The notes under the pieces are model-generated. The model ran no database searches and was not told where the DNA came from. It saw nothing but the letters and a program-made list of their open reading frames with translations. Source: Catenaria anguillulae PL171 (Eukaryota > Blastocladiomycota > Blastocladiomycetes > Blastocladiales > Catenariaceae). From it: 64,000 nt of DNA. Numbering within the stretch: the stretch's first letter is position 1; every line of letters starts with the position of its first letter. Below, piece by piece: positions 46,040 through 57,604 of this stretch. The translations under genes were made by a program, and so were the position numbers. Location of the stretch: positions 161,018 to 225,017 of the forward strand of contig MCFL01000040.1 of assembly GCA_002102555.1 (NCBI GenBank). The letters run 5' to 3'.

Positions 46040-49000
46040 TCAAGTGGAACATAGTGAATACATGCCGCTCACACTCACAGCGGATTCCACAACCACGTCG
46101 TTTTCGTCGCCGCCAGAGTCACTCTTCGGACAAAGAACCTGCACAGCCAACCGCTTCCCGGATCGCTCGTCCACATAGACCATCCTGCCCCGTACCTCAT
46201 CCACCTCGGCCAGCCAGTAATCCGCATACTCGAGGTTACGCTTGGGCCACTTTGATTCGTCATCTGGGTGTTGCTCCACTGCGGCGCCGCCGAGAGTCTC
46301 TCGTTCCAGCAACCAATCGATTCCAACAAAGTCGGGCGTGGTTGGAATGTCCGAGTCAAAGTCCACATTGTGATCCACATCCAGCGGCCGCTGCAGCCCT
46401 TGGTACACACGCACATGAAAGCCGTAGGTAATCACGACCGTCTGCATGGCCTCATGTTGTTGTTGTTGTTTTTGAGTAGCGCTTGTAGCTTCGTTGGCAG
46501 CACGGCCCACTGCATCGTGACCCATGATCATGTTGACAACAGGCAGCTTGGGCAGGTGCACCATGAACCGCCGAAACATGAGCTCGATGGGCATGCGGCG
46601 CGTCAAGTGCCACATCTTGTAGGTTCCCACGGCACGATTCGCAATCCCTGAAATCAACGGAGGCGCATGGTCCGTGTGGTGCAGCGTCACGGGTGCCGCC
46701 CTCGAGAAGCGTGCGCTAAAGTACTCGCGGCCCTTGTGGCCCCACTCGAGCAAGTCGACCTGGTTGAACACGGGCACCCTTGTCAAATGGACGGCAGGAC
46801 CTAAGCCATCGGTTTGTGTGACACGCTCAATGCACGAGCGCATCAGTCCGTCGCCATAGAAATCGTCGAGCTCGGACAAGCACCAGTCGAGCTTGGCATA
46901 GACGCGGGCAGCGAGTGCGCGCGAGATGGCCATGCCGCCACCGCCAAATGCCATGGTGTGGCCGAAAATGTTGGACTGGCGGTTGGATTCGGACGTGTCG
47001 CCGAGGTAGGCAGAGTCGCGTGTTGGGTCCAAGTCGAGCGATGCGAGCAACGGGTGGAGCACGTGTGGGAACCAAGTCGTGTCGTCGTCGCCCACCATGA
47101 ACCAGTGCACAGAGGATGGGGCCGTCGAGTACATGTGTGACAGCATTTTGAACCACTAGAACACGTCAAGAGCAGTTGTCAGTCTGTCTGGATGATTGCA
47201 GCCAAACGGCACAAGAATGCGATAGCATGATGTATGGATGTACATACCTTGCGGTGCATTGTGCGATCGGGTCGCTGCGGCTCTCCCTCCATGATGACCA
47301 GCCCGCTCATCGCATCGGCCCCTTGGGCCACTTTGCGAAACGCATCCACCAAGTACCCACTGCCGCTGCCACTTGCACCTTCTAGAGATAGCATCCCAAT
47401 CGGATCGTCCTCACGGCACCAGTACACGCGATACTGCATGCCGCCCGACTCATTGGCAAACGTGGCAGCGGCGAGCAAGTTGCGCGCAATTGAGTTTGGA
47501 TTGCCACCGGCTGCAAACCAGAGCTGGTCGAGTCTCAACATGGGGTGCTCCTGATCGTCATCGGATCCAGCCGTCGCCTTCTTCCCTTGCACTTGCACTT
47601 GCACTTGCACTTGCATTTGCATTTGCATTTGCGAGGGTGAGCGGTCCCACTGGCGACGCGGCCACTTGCCGAGTGTTGGGATACGGGCTTGAAATGTAAG
47701 CGAGTTGTCCGATGCGGAAAAGGAGTCGAATGTGGCATCGACGGCAAACACCTTGGCAGCTTTGCGACCTGGGATCGGATTGGGAAGAGCTGGGTCTGGA
47801 ATGAGTGAGATGGTGGTGTCGACCCGAGTCGTGTTGTAGGCGGTGCTGATGTGGTGTGCTTTCGAGACTGGCTTTCGCACTTGGTTGCGTGATTGCTTTG
47901 CGAGTTGGATTGGTGGGATTGTGGATGGAGAAGGCAAGTCTGTGGAAGACGTTGACAAGCCGAGCCCAAGCAACAGCGCAGAAAGCATGAGGAGCACGAC
48001 ACTGAGTGGACGGCCAGTGAATCTGTCGTTTGACATGACAATCAGCGGATGGTGGGTGGTCATTGGCAGTTTGGCCCTTGCAGTGCCATCCTTTTCGTTC
48101 ACGGCCATTGAGGACGGAGAATGTGAGCTTCTGCTAAAGCACAGCATCGTAGACGCCGCTGCAACCAGGGTAACAACGGTCCAAGTGTTGGGGGTTGTTT
48201 CAGCCGGCCCAAGTACGGTGGGAACCAGACTGATGAGCACAATGGCGACGACATCGCGCACAATGTTGCTCGAGTACAAGAACAGGAGGTGTGAGGATGC
48301 CTGTGCTGCCGGCGGAAGCTGCCCACCATGTGAGCCAACATGGTGGCGAGGAGATACTTGGGCGTGATTGATGGCTCGTAGACGAGGGCCGTCGCGCTCG
48401 AAGCACTACCTTGGTCGGCTGCTGGCAAAAAAGTAGACATGACGTTGAAGATGACTAAGGCGGCAGCCTGATATCGTAAAGTCAGTACACCAACCACTAG
48501 TAAGGGCAATGCTGACAAGAAAGATGGGGCTGTTGTGACGGACCAGCGAGTGAGGCAACGAGTGAAATGAGACTCGCTGCCAGTGGTCAAGAGCATGGGA
48601 AAGAACCCAAGAGCCGAGGTCACGGAGAGAATGGGTATCGAAGCGAGAACAGATTGACTCGAGGCCAGCCGGCACAAGTGCAGTAGCGCCATGATTCCGC
48701 CAAATCCAATGACAGTATGAGTAGGTGTATCCTCGTCGACGACACCGTCGCGGTCGCGCCAGCCGAGGACGAGCTTTGTCTGATTATTGACGCATTGCCA
48801 GCGGCAATCCAAATGGCGACGCGAATGGCCACACATGACGAAACGACAGTTCCAATCGCTTGGAAAGAGTCCTGGGGTGTAGAGATGACTGAAGCGAGCA
48901 GAGCGCTGTTGCGGCAGAGGCAAGTGCCGTGATGGGGGACAGAAGCAGTGCACGGGAAAGACCAGCGCCAGCATTATGATGATAATGATGATGAGGATGA

Positions 49001-49554
49001 TGCTCATGGTTTGGTGACGGTTGTCGCTGTTGGGTACGGTTGAATTTGGCCCAGATGGCCAAAATGAGCGAGCCGGCCGCACATGAAAAGAGCTCGGCTG
49101 CGGCTAATCCCAGCGCAAGCGGCAGAGGCGAAGATGACTGAGGATTGGGCGTTGGTACATCATTCCGACCACCACCAGGAACACTTTTTGACCCGCCGCC
49201 GGTTGGATACTCGAAAGCCACCATTCTCTGTGAAAACGTGGGTGCGCTATTCTCATTGCTCGTCTCTGCTGCGTGTTCATCAACTCGTCCGAGTCCATCT
49301 TGTGGAATGACAAGGCATTGGGCCAGCAGCTGGATCGACAAGGCGTAGGATGTCACGGATAGGGTCACAAAGGCAACGATTCGCAAGACCCATGCATATG
49401 GTTGTGATGATGAAGGGGGCCGTGTGCTGCTGACAACGAGTCGCGAACGATAAAGCCCATCTCGGACCACACCCACCACGTGCATGGCCGGCTGCTGAAA
49501 GAGGTGCGATAACCAGCGAGCGGCCATGGTGCGCAATGAATTGCCTGGTGTCAT
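46040..49554 (-). pseudogene. Family I polytopic GT31/DUF604-like protein with DDD motif, frameshifted (arm 2)
   Basis: Mirror copy of 26165-29690. Exons: 49554-48560, 48511-47248, 47155-46040. The GT31 exon is fully open to its stop (WFMVGDDDTTWFPHVL, MAFGGGGMAISRALA, FYGDGLMRSCIE), and the second exon is open over the stretch that is broken in arm 1. Breaks here are single-base losses near 48905 (after the ATAL helix) and near 48318 (GGCAGCTTCCGCC has one C fewer than arm 1). Because the two arms are broken at different points, the ancestral gene was whole at the duplication, or the breaks are sequence errors. Confidence 0.7.
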
Positions 49555-49758
49555 TTTCGAAGCACATTTCAAGTTCAAGCTGTTGGTGGCTCAGACTCGG
49601 GACGACGCGGGCCATGCACCGGTTTCCTGGTGGTGGTCCCCGGCGCGGTTCCCACACTCTCAACAAGAAAATTTACAGATGCATCGTCATCGGGATATTT
49701 ATGATAGACACCTCAAGCATTTCATTTTCACACGCACACTCATTTACGATCACATATC
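49555..49758. promoter_or_regulatory. Compact divergent promoter between families I and H (arm 2)
   Basis: Mirror of 25955-26164, 204 bp between start codons. Confidence 0.5.
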
Positions 49759-52700
49759 ATGCCGTCGAATATGATTCTGCCCAACTCAGTAGCGGGCAGC
49801 GACGGCGATGCCACGACTCGACGATCATTGTTGTCGTTTTCGCCAGCAGATGCTAACAAGCAACAGGTCCAACGGTTCTCGAGACGGCTTGTTTGCTGGA
49901 TGCTGTCGACGGTTGCCCATGCGACCGCAGTCTACATCATGGCCATCACGGCTGCACACGATTCCAATCTACCTGCGGCTCCGAGTCTGGAACCGAGTGT
50001 TTCTCACATCGCGCAAGACTCGCTGTGGCCACTTTTCAACTCTCGGGTCATCTCGTACGACTTCAATCTCGCTGCTCCGAGCCAGAGTCAGAGTCAGAGC
50101 CAGGGCAGCTCCCAGCAAACCATACCTGTCGCCGCGACCAAGAATTTCACTAGTTTGGCGGTCCCGTTATTGCTTGCACTCGTCGATCAGCTCGCGCAGT
50201 CTGTTGCCGCGCTCCTCACCGACTATCAGCACCGGCTGCCCGTTTCATGTGATTTCGGGGATGCCAAGCCGTCCGCGAATGGAATCAGGAGCCCGTCAAA
50301 TCATCGGATGCTCATGATGGCCCCAATGATTGCCCTCTCGTCTGCAGCCACGAGTGCCGCGTTATCGACCGTTGCTGTTTCTGGTTGCGAGTCATTCTTC
50401 TTTGTGCCCTTGTTGACATTGAGGGCTCTGACGAGCTTGATTCTCGACTCGCCTGTCACTGGTCGGCCCGATCATGAAGAGAGAGAGGGTTGCTCATCTG
50501 TGATTGGAGTGTTTGCCGCCATTGGTGTCGCTGGTCTGTGCGTGCTTTCGTCGCTGTCGGCGCCACTTGGCACATTGTGGGCTCTCCCTGTGTTGGCTGC
50601 TCTCTCTGTCGTCGGTCCATGGCTGCAAAATGTGTTTGAAGCTGACTCACGGACGCGCTTGTCGTTATCGCTGGTTCGTATTTTCTTCACCCGTAGTATG
50701 ACAGGCGGACGGGATCACTCACTCTTTTGAACAGGTGTCTGCCATCATCTTGGCCAACCTCCTCAACGTGGCCGACAGTTCATTTAGCGTGCTTTCGGCA
50801 GTGCCGACCACTGGACTCGTGCTCTTTTCGCTTGTCTCGCTCGTCACAGCAGTTGCCGCTGCAAACATCAGACCCACGGGCTCAGAATCAGCCCAGTTCC
50901 TCGACTCGCCAGTTGCTTCTGATGCCTTTGCATTCGTTGCGCTCGGTCTCGTTGGATGGAGCGATGCCATCACTTCGGCTTGGACAAGGACAGCGTACAT
51001 TGTGGTTTTCGGGTCGTATGTGTTTGTCCACGGAGCCAACTCACTTCGAGCCAGCCCCTGGGTTCATGGCAAGCACTCGTCAATCGACCTCACCGTGACG
51101 ACGCAGAGCCACGCAAGCTCCATCCGCCTCGCATCTCTCTTCACCGTTGGTCTCGTCATATCAGACATTCACTCTGTCGTTCTCTCCGTCTCCAAGTCGG
51201 CTGAAATCGAACCACCCGTCATTCCATCGACCCATATCCATCGAGAGCCGTCACCAGCTCACCTGACCTACGCAAACCCAAACAACTTGGACACGCGCTA
51301 CGACTTTGCCGGCACGCTCCTCGTGGACCCATCCATTGCACACACGCCACACCACGGCCGCAAATCTGCTCGCGTATTTGCCCTCAATGCAACCGACTCG
51401 GCTGCGACGGACCCTGACGACCGCGTCACCTTCCAAGTGCAAGTTCCCACGCTTGACAAATGGCCCGAGCGGCCATGGGACGTCATTGCACACAACTTTG
51501 GATGGACCAAGAAGGCGTTTGGTCACCAGGCATTGCTTCCGAGTCAAGAACGACAAGGCGCGACGACGACCATGGAGCACTTGGCCATGGGCATGGCTGT
51601 CATGGACTCGCAGAGTGTGTCGACGGCCTTGTCGAATGTGGCCTTTGCAGCAGGGACATTTGCAGCTGCAGCCAAGATCGATTGCCAAGTGTTTTGGTCG
51701 GGCGAGGAGGATCCGATCGCTCTGCGTGGCAAGCACAGCACCTTTGTCAAGTCGTTCCAAGCCATGGTCCAGGGAACGGCCATCAGAGGGCCGGTGGTCA
51801 TGAAAGGCGATCCGAACCAGCCCGAGCAGTCAAGGGACATGATGGTGCGTCCTTCAGTTGAATACGCCGAGTCATTCTGCTGCTGCCGTGTCGATTGTCG
51901 GCTCATACAATCCTTCAACCGAGCATCATAATAGTTTTTCAAAATGCTGCCGTACATGTTCCTGACGTCCCGTCCATCGACACGTTGGTTCATGCTCGGC
52001 ACCGACGCCACCATCTGGTTGCCTGGCAATGTGCTCGCCTTCCTCAATACTCTTCCCATTGACCCGTTGCACGTTCCCGCACTCTTTGCCGACCCTTCGC
52101 CTCGCACGCAGTCCATTGCTGGGGGTGGCATCATCATTTCGCACGCACTCGCCAAACTGGTCCACCAACACGCCGACCAGTCTTGCTCATTCGCGGCAAT
52201 GATGGAAACGGGCAAGCGTGGAGACGACATGCTTCGCGAGTGCATTGACCGCATCATGCGCCTGTCGTATTCATCCCATCCTCATGGTCGTACAAACGAG
52301 GATCATGCCAATGCGACCACCACGGGCACAGGCATGGACAACTCGCCCTCGCCCCCGCCCTCGCTCAGCAAGCATCATCAAGTTCGCACGCTGACGCGGT
52401 TGCCCATGTTCAACTCGATTGACATGCACAACACTCGCGACGGAATCGACCTGCTCGCTCTGAGCGGCTCCGCGTACCTCGCTGCTCGCTTATCACGCGC
52501 AGCACCCTTCACGCTGCACAACCTGCTCGCTCTTCCACCGGCCCAGTTTGGCGTGTACAACCGCCGGTACGGCGCATACAAGCTCTGGCACCTTGTTTCG
52601 CGGCTACCAAGGGCACTCCAGTTTCGCCGGTTCTTTATTCACCTGGACCCGCACCATCACGGGACGGCCGTCGTCACGTATGGCCTGAGCGTGCGCGTGT

Positions 52701-53137
52701 ACGAAATGAAGGTGGAGTCACTGGACCACACGGTGGATCTGGACAACAAGCACTTGCCTGTGGACCAGGTGGGCGGGATCGAGTGGGTGCTTGATGAAAA
52801 GATTGAAGATGTGCCGATTGGGATCAAGGACGGGAGTGTGGACATGCACGCCGAGTCAAAGTGGCCGCGCAGGCACAGTGACTATGAAGAGTATTGGCTG
52901 GCCGAGGTGGACGAGCGCGACAACAAGATGGTGTATGTGTGTGAGCGGTTGAGGCGCAAGTTTATGTTGCAGGTCAAGTGTGCTGGCTGGCACTGGCACT
53001 GGCACTGGCACTGGCACTGGCACTGGCACTGGACTGGCACTGGCACTGGCACTGGCACTGGCACTGGCACTGGCATGGGAGCGGGTGCTGAGTCTGCCTT
53101 GCCCATGTACGACATGGCGTGCCCGGCGGTTGTTTGA
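49759..53137 (+). CDS. Family H polytopic GT31/DUF604-like protein (arm 2), intact
   Basis: Mirror copy of 22614-25954. Exons 49759-50673, 50735-51844, 51935-53137 join in phase (1,075 residues). Same domain order: about ten helices, then the GT31-like domain with RWFMLGTDATIWLPGN, GGGIIISHALAKL and DDMLRECIDRIMRL. Differences from arm 1 are mostly single residues. It lacks six codons in exon 2 and gains about 23 codons in exon 3 through a TGGCAC expansion near the C-terminus (52987-53074) that adds alternating Trp-His and then Thr-Gly. It still ends in CPAVV, so frame is kept. Confidence 0.8.
52987..53074 (+). repeat. TGGCAC hexanucleotide expansion within family H'
   Basis: About 14 units, with one shortened unit that switches the reading from WHWHWH to TGTGTG. 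Arm 1 has only about four units (22677-22700). Confidence 0.95.
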
Positions 53138-53221
53138 TGGGCTTCATGCTTTCGTATGGAATGTCGTTCAGAATCTATGTATTTCCTTGACTTGCATTCA
53201 CACCACTCTACATAACCCCGC

Positions 53222-55499
53222 AGTTCAAACTGCTTCTCTAACCAGATTATGACGTGGCGTGGACCTGTTGCCCCCAATCATCCATGCCTCAAGCTCGTGC
53301 AAACCATTGGGCCTGGTCTCTATCACACGGCCAGTACGCTGCTTGATTGCGCAAAAAGACTAACTCGGCCACATGTCCCTCCCGTGCAGACTCGGCAAAA
53401 ACATCCACTAAACGGCGACGCATCGTCTCCACGCGCATGCTGACTGTTGCTCGCAACCACACCAGCAAATAATCGAGGTAGAGTGCCGCACGCCATTGTT
53501 GAACCGGAAACCATGTCACACCCACCACACGTACGACAGATACCCGTGCTTAATCCTTGCTTAATCCTTGGCTCCAGAGCTCGGCCCGAGTATCCAAATG
53601 GCCACGACGACTTGTTGAGCCACCCGTCGAGATTGTGCGTGTAACCGAATGCGCTGGCTCGATCAATGGCTTGGGTGCAAACAGTGGCCTCGGGCGGAGC
53701 TTGTGGGAACATGGTGTGATACCATTCGAGTATGGGGAGCAGGCCAGCAAACGCGGCTTGCTCGAGCAACTTGACATTGGCAGCTTGGTCGAGGACTTGA
53801 ATCTCGCTGATCCACCAGTCGAGGACATCCACATGGCTTTTTGAAATCGCACCCGAAAACAATCCCTTGAGGTAGGTTGTGCGTTTGATCCGGGCGATGG
53901 AGCAACCACCACATAAGGACGCATGCGTGCCCATTCGCAGCGACCACCCAGACGGCATTGCGCAAACTGCGAAGCGGCGTGTCCATCGGCGGCAAAACCC
54001 TGGTCCACCAATCCAAATCGCTCGACATCTCATCGGGCGCTCGCCTGCTCTAAGGCCTGCTCGGACTCGAACGGACCGATTTGCGACCTTGTCGTGTCTG
54101 GAATCCGCACATGCTCCATTGAACCGGCTCAGTCAATCATCGACTGACAATGACGAGAAAAGTCAGCAACAACAGGCGTGTATCCGCCCATCTCGACCAA
54201 CCAGTGTAGCACGTGCATGTTCCCGGCGTTGGTCGCGGCATAAAATGGATCCCGGAAACGTGGCAAATCTTTGATCCCGGTGATAACCGTTCTGGAGCCA
54301 CTCGCTGAGTGTGGCCGGATCGAGCTTGGGCGAAAACACCGGGCTGGCAATCATCCACCGCACCACATCCATCCAAATGCCCATTCCCGCACGCATGCTC
54401 GAAAACGCACCCTCGGCACTGATTTCTCGGAACTCGTCGGCGTACTCGCGTACGAGCCATTCGAGTGCGGCGAGATTGTTGTGCTTGCATGCCGTGGAAA
54501 CCATCGAGACAAAGTGGCTGCCCAAGGGTAATTGCTTGCTCGCCTACCAGTCCATGGCCGCTTGCAGATGCGCAGTCACCATATCCACAAGTCCAATCAG
54601 AGAAAGGGAAGGGCCGCACGGGTCGCCATAATCCATGTGCTCGAGCGAGGTCGAACCATCTCCGGTCGTGATCAGTGCGTGCAAATCCACCTGGTGCTCG
54701 TCGACGAGCCAGTCGAGAACATGGAAGTCCCCGTGGGTCAAGGCGCTATTGACCATGTCTCGCACGTCCATGGCGCGATCCGTTGATCGGAAAGTGCTTG
54801 TGCCACCATTTCACGGCCGCCAGCCGCACACTCTGGTTGTATGCTTCGGGCACACAGTCGTCGTCTCGATAGCTCGGTTTGAGTTGCATGCGCGGATGGC
54901 CAAGCGATAAGCCGAGTGTCGCCTCGATCGACGCGGGAATGTGCAGGTGGCCGCCGCGACTTGCTGCCTCCATGTGCCCAGTGGCCAATTCATCGAGGAT
55001 GAATTCTGGTGCGTCAGCTTGATTAAACCACCATTCAAGCACTTGCACGTGGCCGTTGCGGGCCGCATGCGCCAGCACGCCGCGCTCGCGCAAGTCGCCC
55101 GTGTACTGAACGGGCCGGCGATATCTATCTGCGAGTCGACGAGCGTGACCAGGCAAGCATGAATTCGAGCATCGGAATATCGCCGAGTTTGGAGGCGAGG
55201 TCCATGTCGATCCACAGCATTTCACACAGCGCGGCTTTGGTCAGGTCTGGAGAGATTGCCCGGCAGAAGACACAGAGTGCCGGGAAGATGACGACGGCGC
55301 GCATTCGGAGTGGCGGTGGTGGCCGAGGGCGGCGAGGCGGATTCATGGCAGTGACGAGGACTTGTTCTTGGATCAGGAACGGCAGGCCAATGCCGTGGCC
55401 GGGGTTGGCGTGTTGGTCCTTGGCGGCTGATGGATCGAGGAGGAGTCCATTGGGAATGTCAATTGAAGCACACAAGTGCTTCAAGTGCATTTCAATCAT
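53222..55499 (-). pseudogene. Ankyrin-like repeat protein, disabled (G', arm 2)
   Basis: Mirror of 20414-22545, starting MIEMHLKHLCAS at 55499. Carries the same break after LEFMLAW as arm 1 and others. Retains a repeat-sized ~160-bp segment (about 53727-53884; HVDVLDWWISEIQVLDQ, LLEQAAFAGLLPILEWY) that is missing in arm 1. Confidence 0.65.
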
Positions 55500-55745
55500 G
55501 TGTCCTTTTTTTATACATAAAAAACTTCTTCGTCCTCATATAGGAGTATGCACGGCGACTCGTTTTTCGTTCATTCGCCTCATTCCTTGACGCCATCTGC
55601 TTTCAATGCAGCCAAGTCAGTATGGAGAAGCGCCAACGCGACTGGATTCCATTTGGACTTATCCCATATCATACGGAATCCACGGGTCAAAAACATACAC
55701 TCACACTGTGTAGTACTCAGGCACACCACTGCGCAGTCGCACACT

Positions 55746-56741
55746 TTACTCGCCCTTGTACTCTGGCTTGCGCTTCTCTGCAAACGCCTTGAGACCCTCC
55801 AACCGATCCTTTGTCGGAATCACCTGCGCATAGCACATCTCCTCCACCTTGAGCCCGCTCGCCAAATCTACCTCGGTGCCCTTGTCAATGGCCCACTTTG
55901 CCATGCGAAGCGCCACGGGTCCCTGCGGCGTGATCTCCCTTGCCAATGCCATGGCTGCGTCAAATGCCGACTCGGTGCCCACACGGTTGACCAGTCCAAT
56001 CGCTTGAGCTTCCTGTGCGTTGAGCACGCGGCCAGTAAACATGAGTTCCTTTGCAATCGGGACGCCAACGAGTCGCGGAAGCCGCTGCGACCCACCCGCA
56101 CCGGGGATAATGGCCAGCTTGGTTTCGGGCAAGCCGACCTTTGCGCCTGGCCCGGCCGTGCGCAAGTCGCAGCACATGGCCAGCTCCAGCCCGCCGCCGA
56201 GCGCCGCGCCATCAATAGCGGCAATGGTGGGCATGGGCAGGTTGGCCAGCATCGAGAATGTCTCCCTGAGCTGCGTCACAAACGCAGACACTTGGGCAGG
56301 GGTCATGGACTTGCGTTCCTTGAGATCGGCGCCCGCGCAAAACACCTTGTCGACCGTGGAGCGTACAATGACCACGCGAGCAGCGCCGGGCGGAAGCGTG
56401 CGCAACGTATCGATCGAGGCGCGCAGTTGCGACAGGAGCGATCGCGAAAGAGCGTTTTTCGCAGCGGCGCGGTTGAGTGTCAGCACGGCGATACCTGCCG
56501 AGTCGGCCGAGTCGGCTGGGGTACCGGAAGCCGATGGCAAGGTCAGGTAGCAGTCTTGAGCGGCATCGGATGCAGGCGTCGCCGGCGTGGCGGTCGAGTG
56601 CGAGCGAGCAACAAAGACACGGCGGGCGCCGACAGCTGCAGACGTGGCACTGGCACTGGCGGCGGCAGTGGCGGTGGTGGCGCGCGACATGCACCGACCC
56701 ACGGCGCGGCGGGCAAGCATGGACATTGGGCGTGCGATCAT
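55746..56741 (-). CDS. AUH: Enoyl-CoA hydratase family, AUH-type (arm 2)
   Basis: Mirror of 19166-20164; 331 residues from the ATG at 56741. Keeps FCAGADLKER, GAALGGGLELAMCCDLR, KVGLPETKLAIIPGAGGSQR and the AUH-type end KPEYKGE. Differs by a one-residue loss in the presequence and a few substitutions (for example Q for E after TPA). Open throughout, so two working genes are possible. Confidence 0.9.
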   Translation of the reverse strand: MIARPMSMLARRAVGRCMSRATTATAAASASATSAAVGARRVFVARSHSTATPATPASDAAQDCYLTLPSASGTPADSADSAGIAVLTLNRAAAKNALSRSLLSQLRASIDTLRTLPPGAARVVIVRSTVDKVFCAGADLKERKSMTPAQVSAFVTQLRETFSMLANLPMPTIAAIDGAALGGGLELAMCCDLRTAGPGAKVGLPETKLAIIPGAGGSQRLPRLVGVPIAKELMFTGRVLNAQEAQAIGLVNRVGTESAFDAAMALAREITPQGPVALRMAKWAIDKGTEVDLASGLKVEEMCYAQVIPTKDRLEGLKAFAEKRKPEYKGE

Positions 56742-57604
56742 GGTCACTATTGTGGAATATCTTGAGCGTGCTTATAGAGGGTATGCATGTAAATACGCTT
56801 TATGGAGTGTCGGAAGAGACCTTGTTAAATACTTTTAAATTTGTTGGGGACTTGGGAGATCATGCCATACACAACGTCCGCACTCTCACGTGAACTTTGC
56901 CAAGGAAATACAACTCAAGGGCACGCGTCCGAGTCGATCCAAATCGTGGACTTGCAGACGTCGCGGTGGCAGTAGTGCGGGCAGTGCGGGCGGGACAAGC
57001 TTAAGGCGGTGGTTTCCCATGCATGCCACACTCACGAATGAATGAGAGTGTTAACGTTGTTCCAGGCTGACTTCTACCCACTACATGTATATCGACTGCC
57101 ATCTTCCGAGTCAGCTCAAATCCTCGAGATTTTTCGAAGCTCTTTTTGTGAGTGAATCTGAATCTGAATCTGAATCTGAGCAACAATAAATAACAAAGGA
57201 TCAATTGGTCCAGAAATAAGTTATTTGCCATGGATAAGGCTGTATGCATATGTTTCCAACAAGATAATGACTTGCGATCGAGCCATTCATTTCGGTTGAC
57301 CACGTGCACCGTGACACGATCACTGCCAGTTCCCACGACAGCACCGTGACCCCACCCTGCTCCTTGCTGTGGAACTTGGTTGGTTCACGTCATCCATCGG
57401 AAGCATCCCATGCTTGCAGCCTGCAGCTAGCTTCTTGCCTAGTAGCCCATGATTGAATCTCAGCTCAGGTTTGACGAGCAATCAACGGCCTCTGAGGACC
57501 CAGCCTGAGCACTGGCAGTCAATGCAATCGCCCAACTCAATGAAACTTGAACGCACGTTCCCTTGACCCGTGATTCCTCGATTGCCGAGACCGAAAACAA
57601 GACA
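56742..57604. other. Divergent upstream region of AUH' and E'
   Basis: Mirror of 17631-19165 without the ~705-bp insertion; about 25 bp unlike arm 1 sits at the empty site near 57075-57095. No gene seen. Confidence 0.6.
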
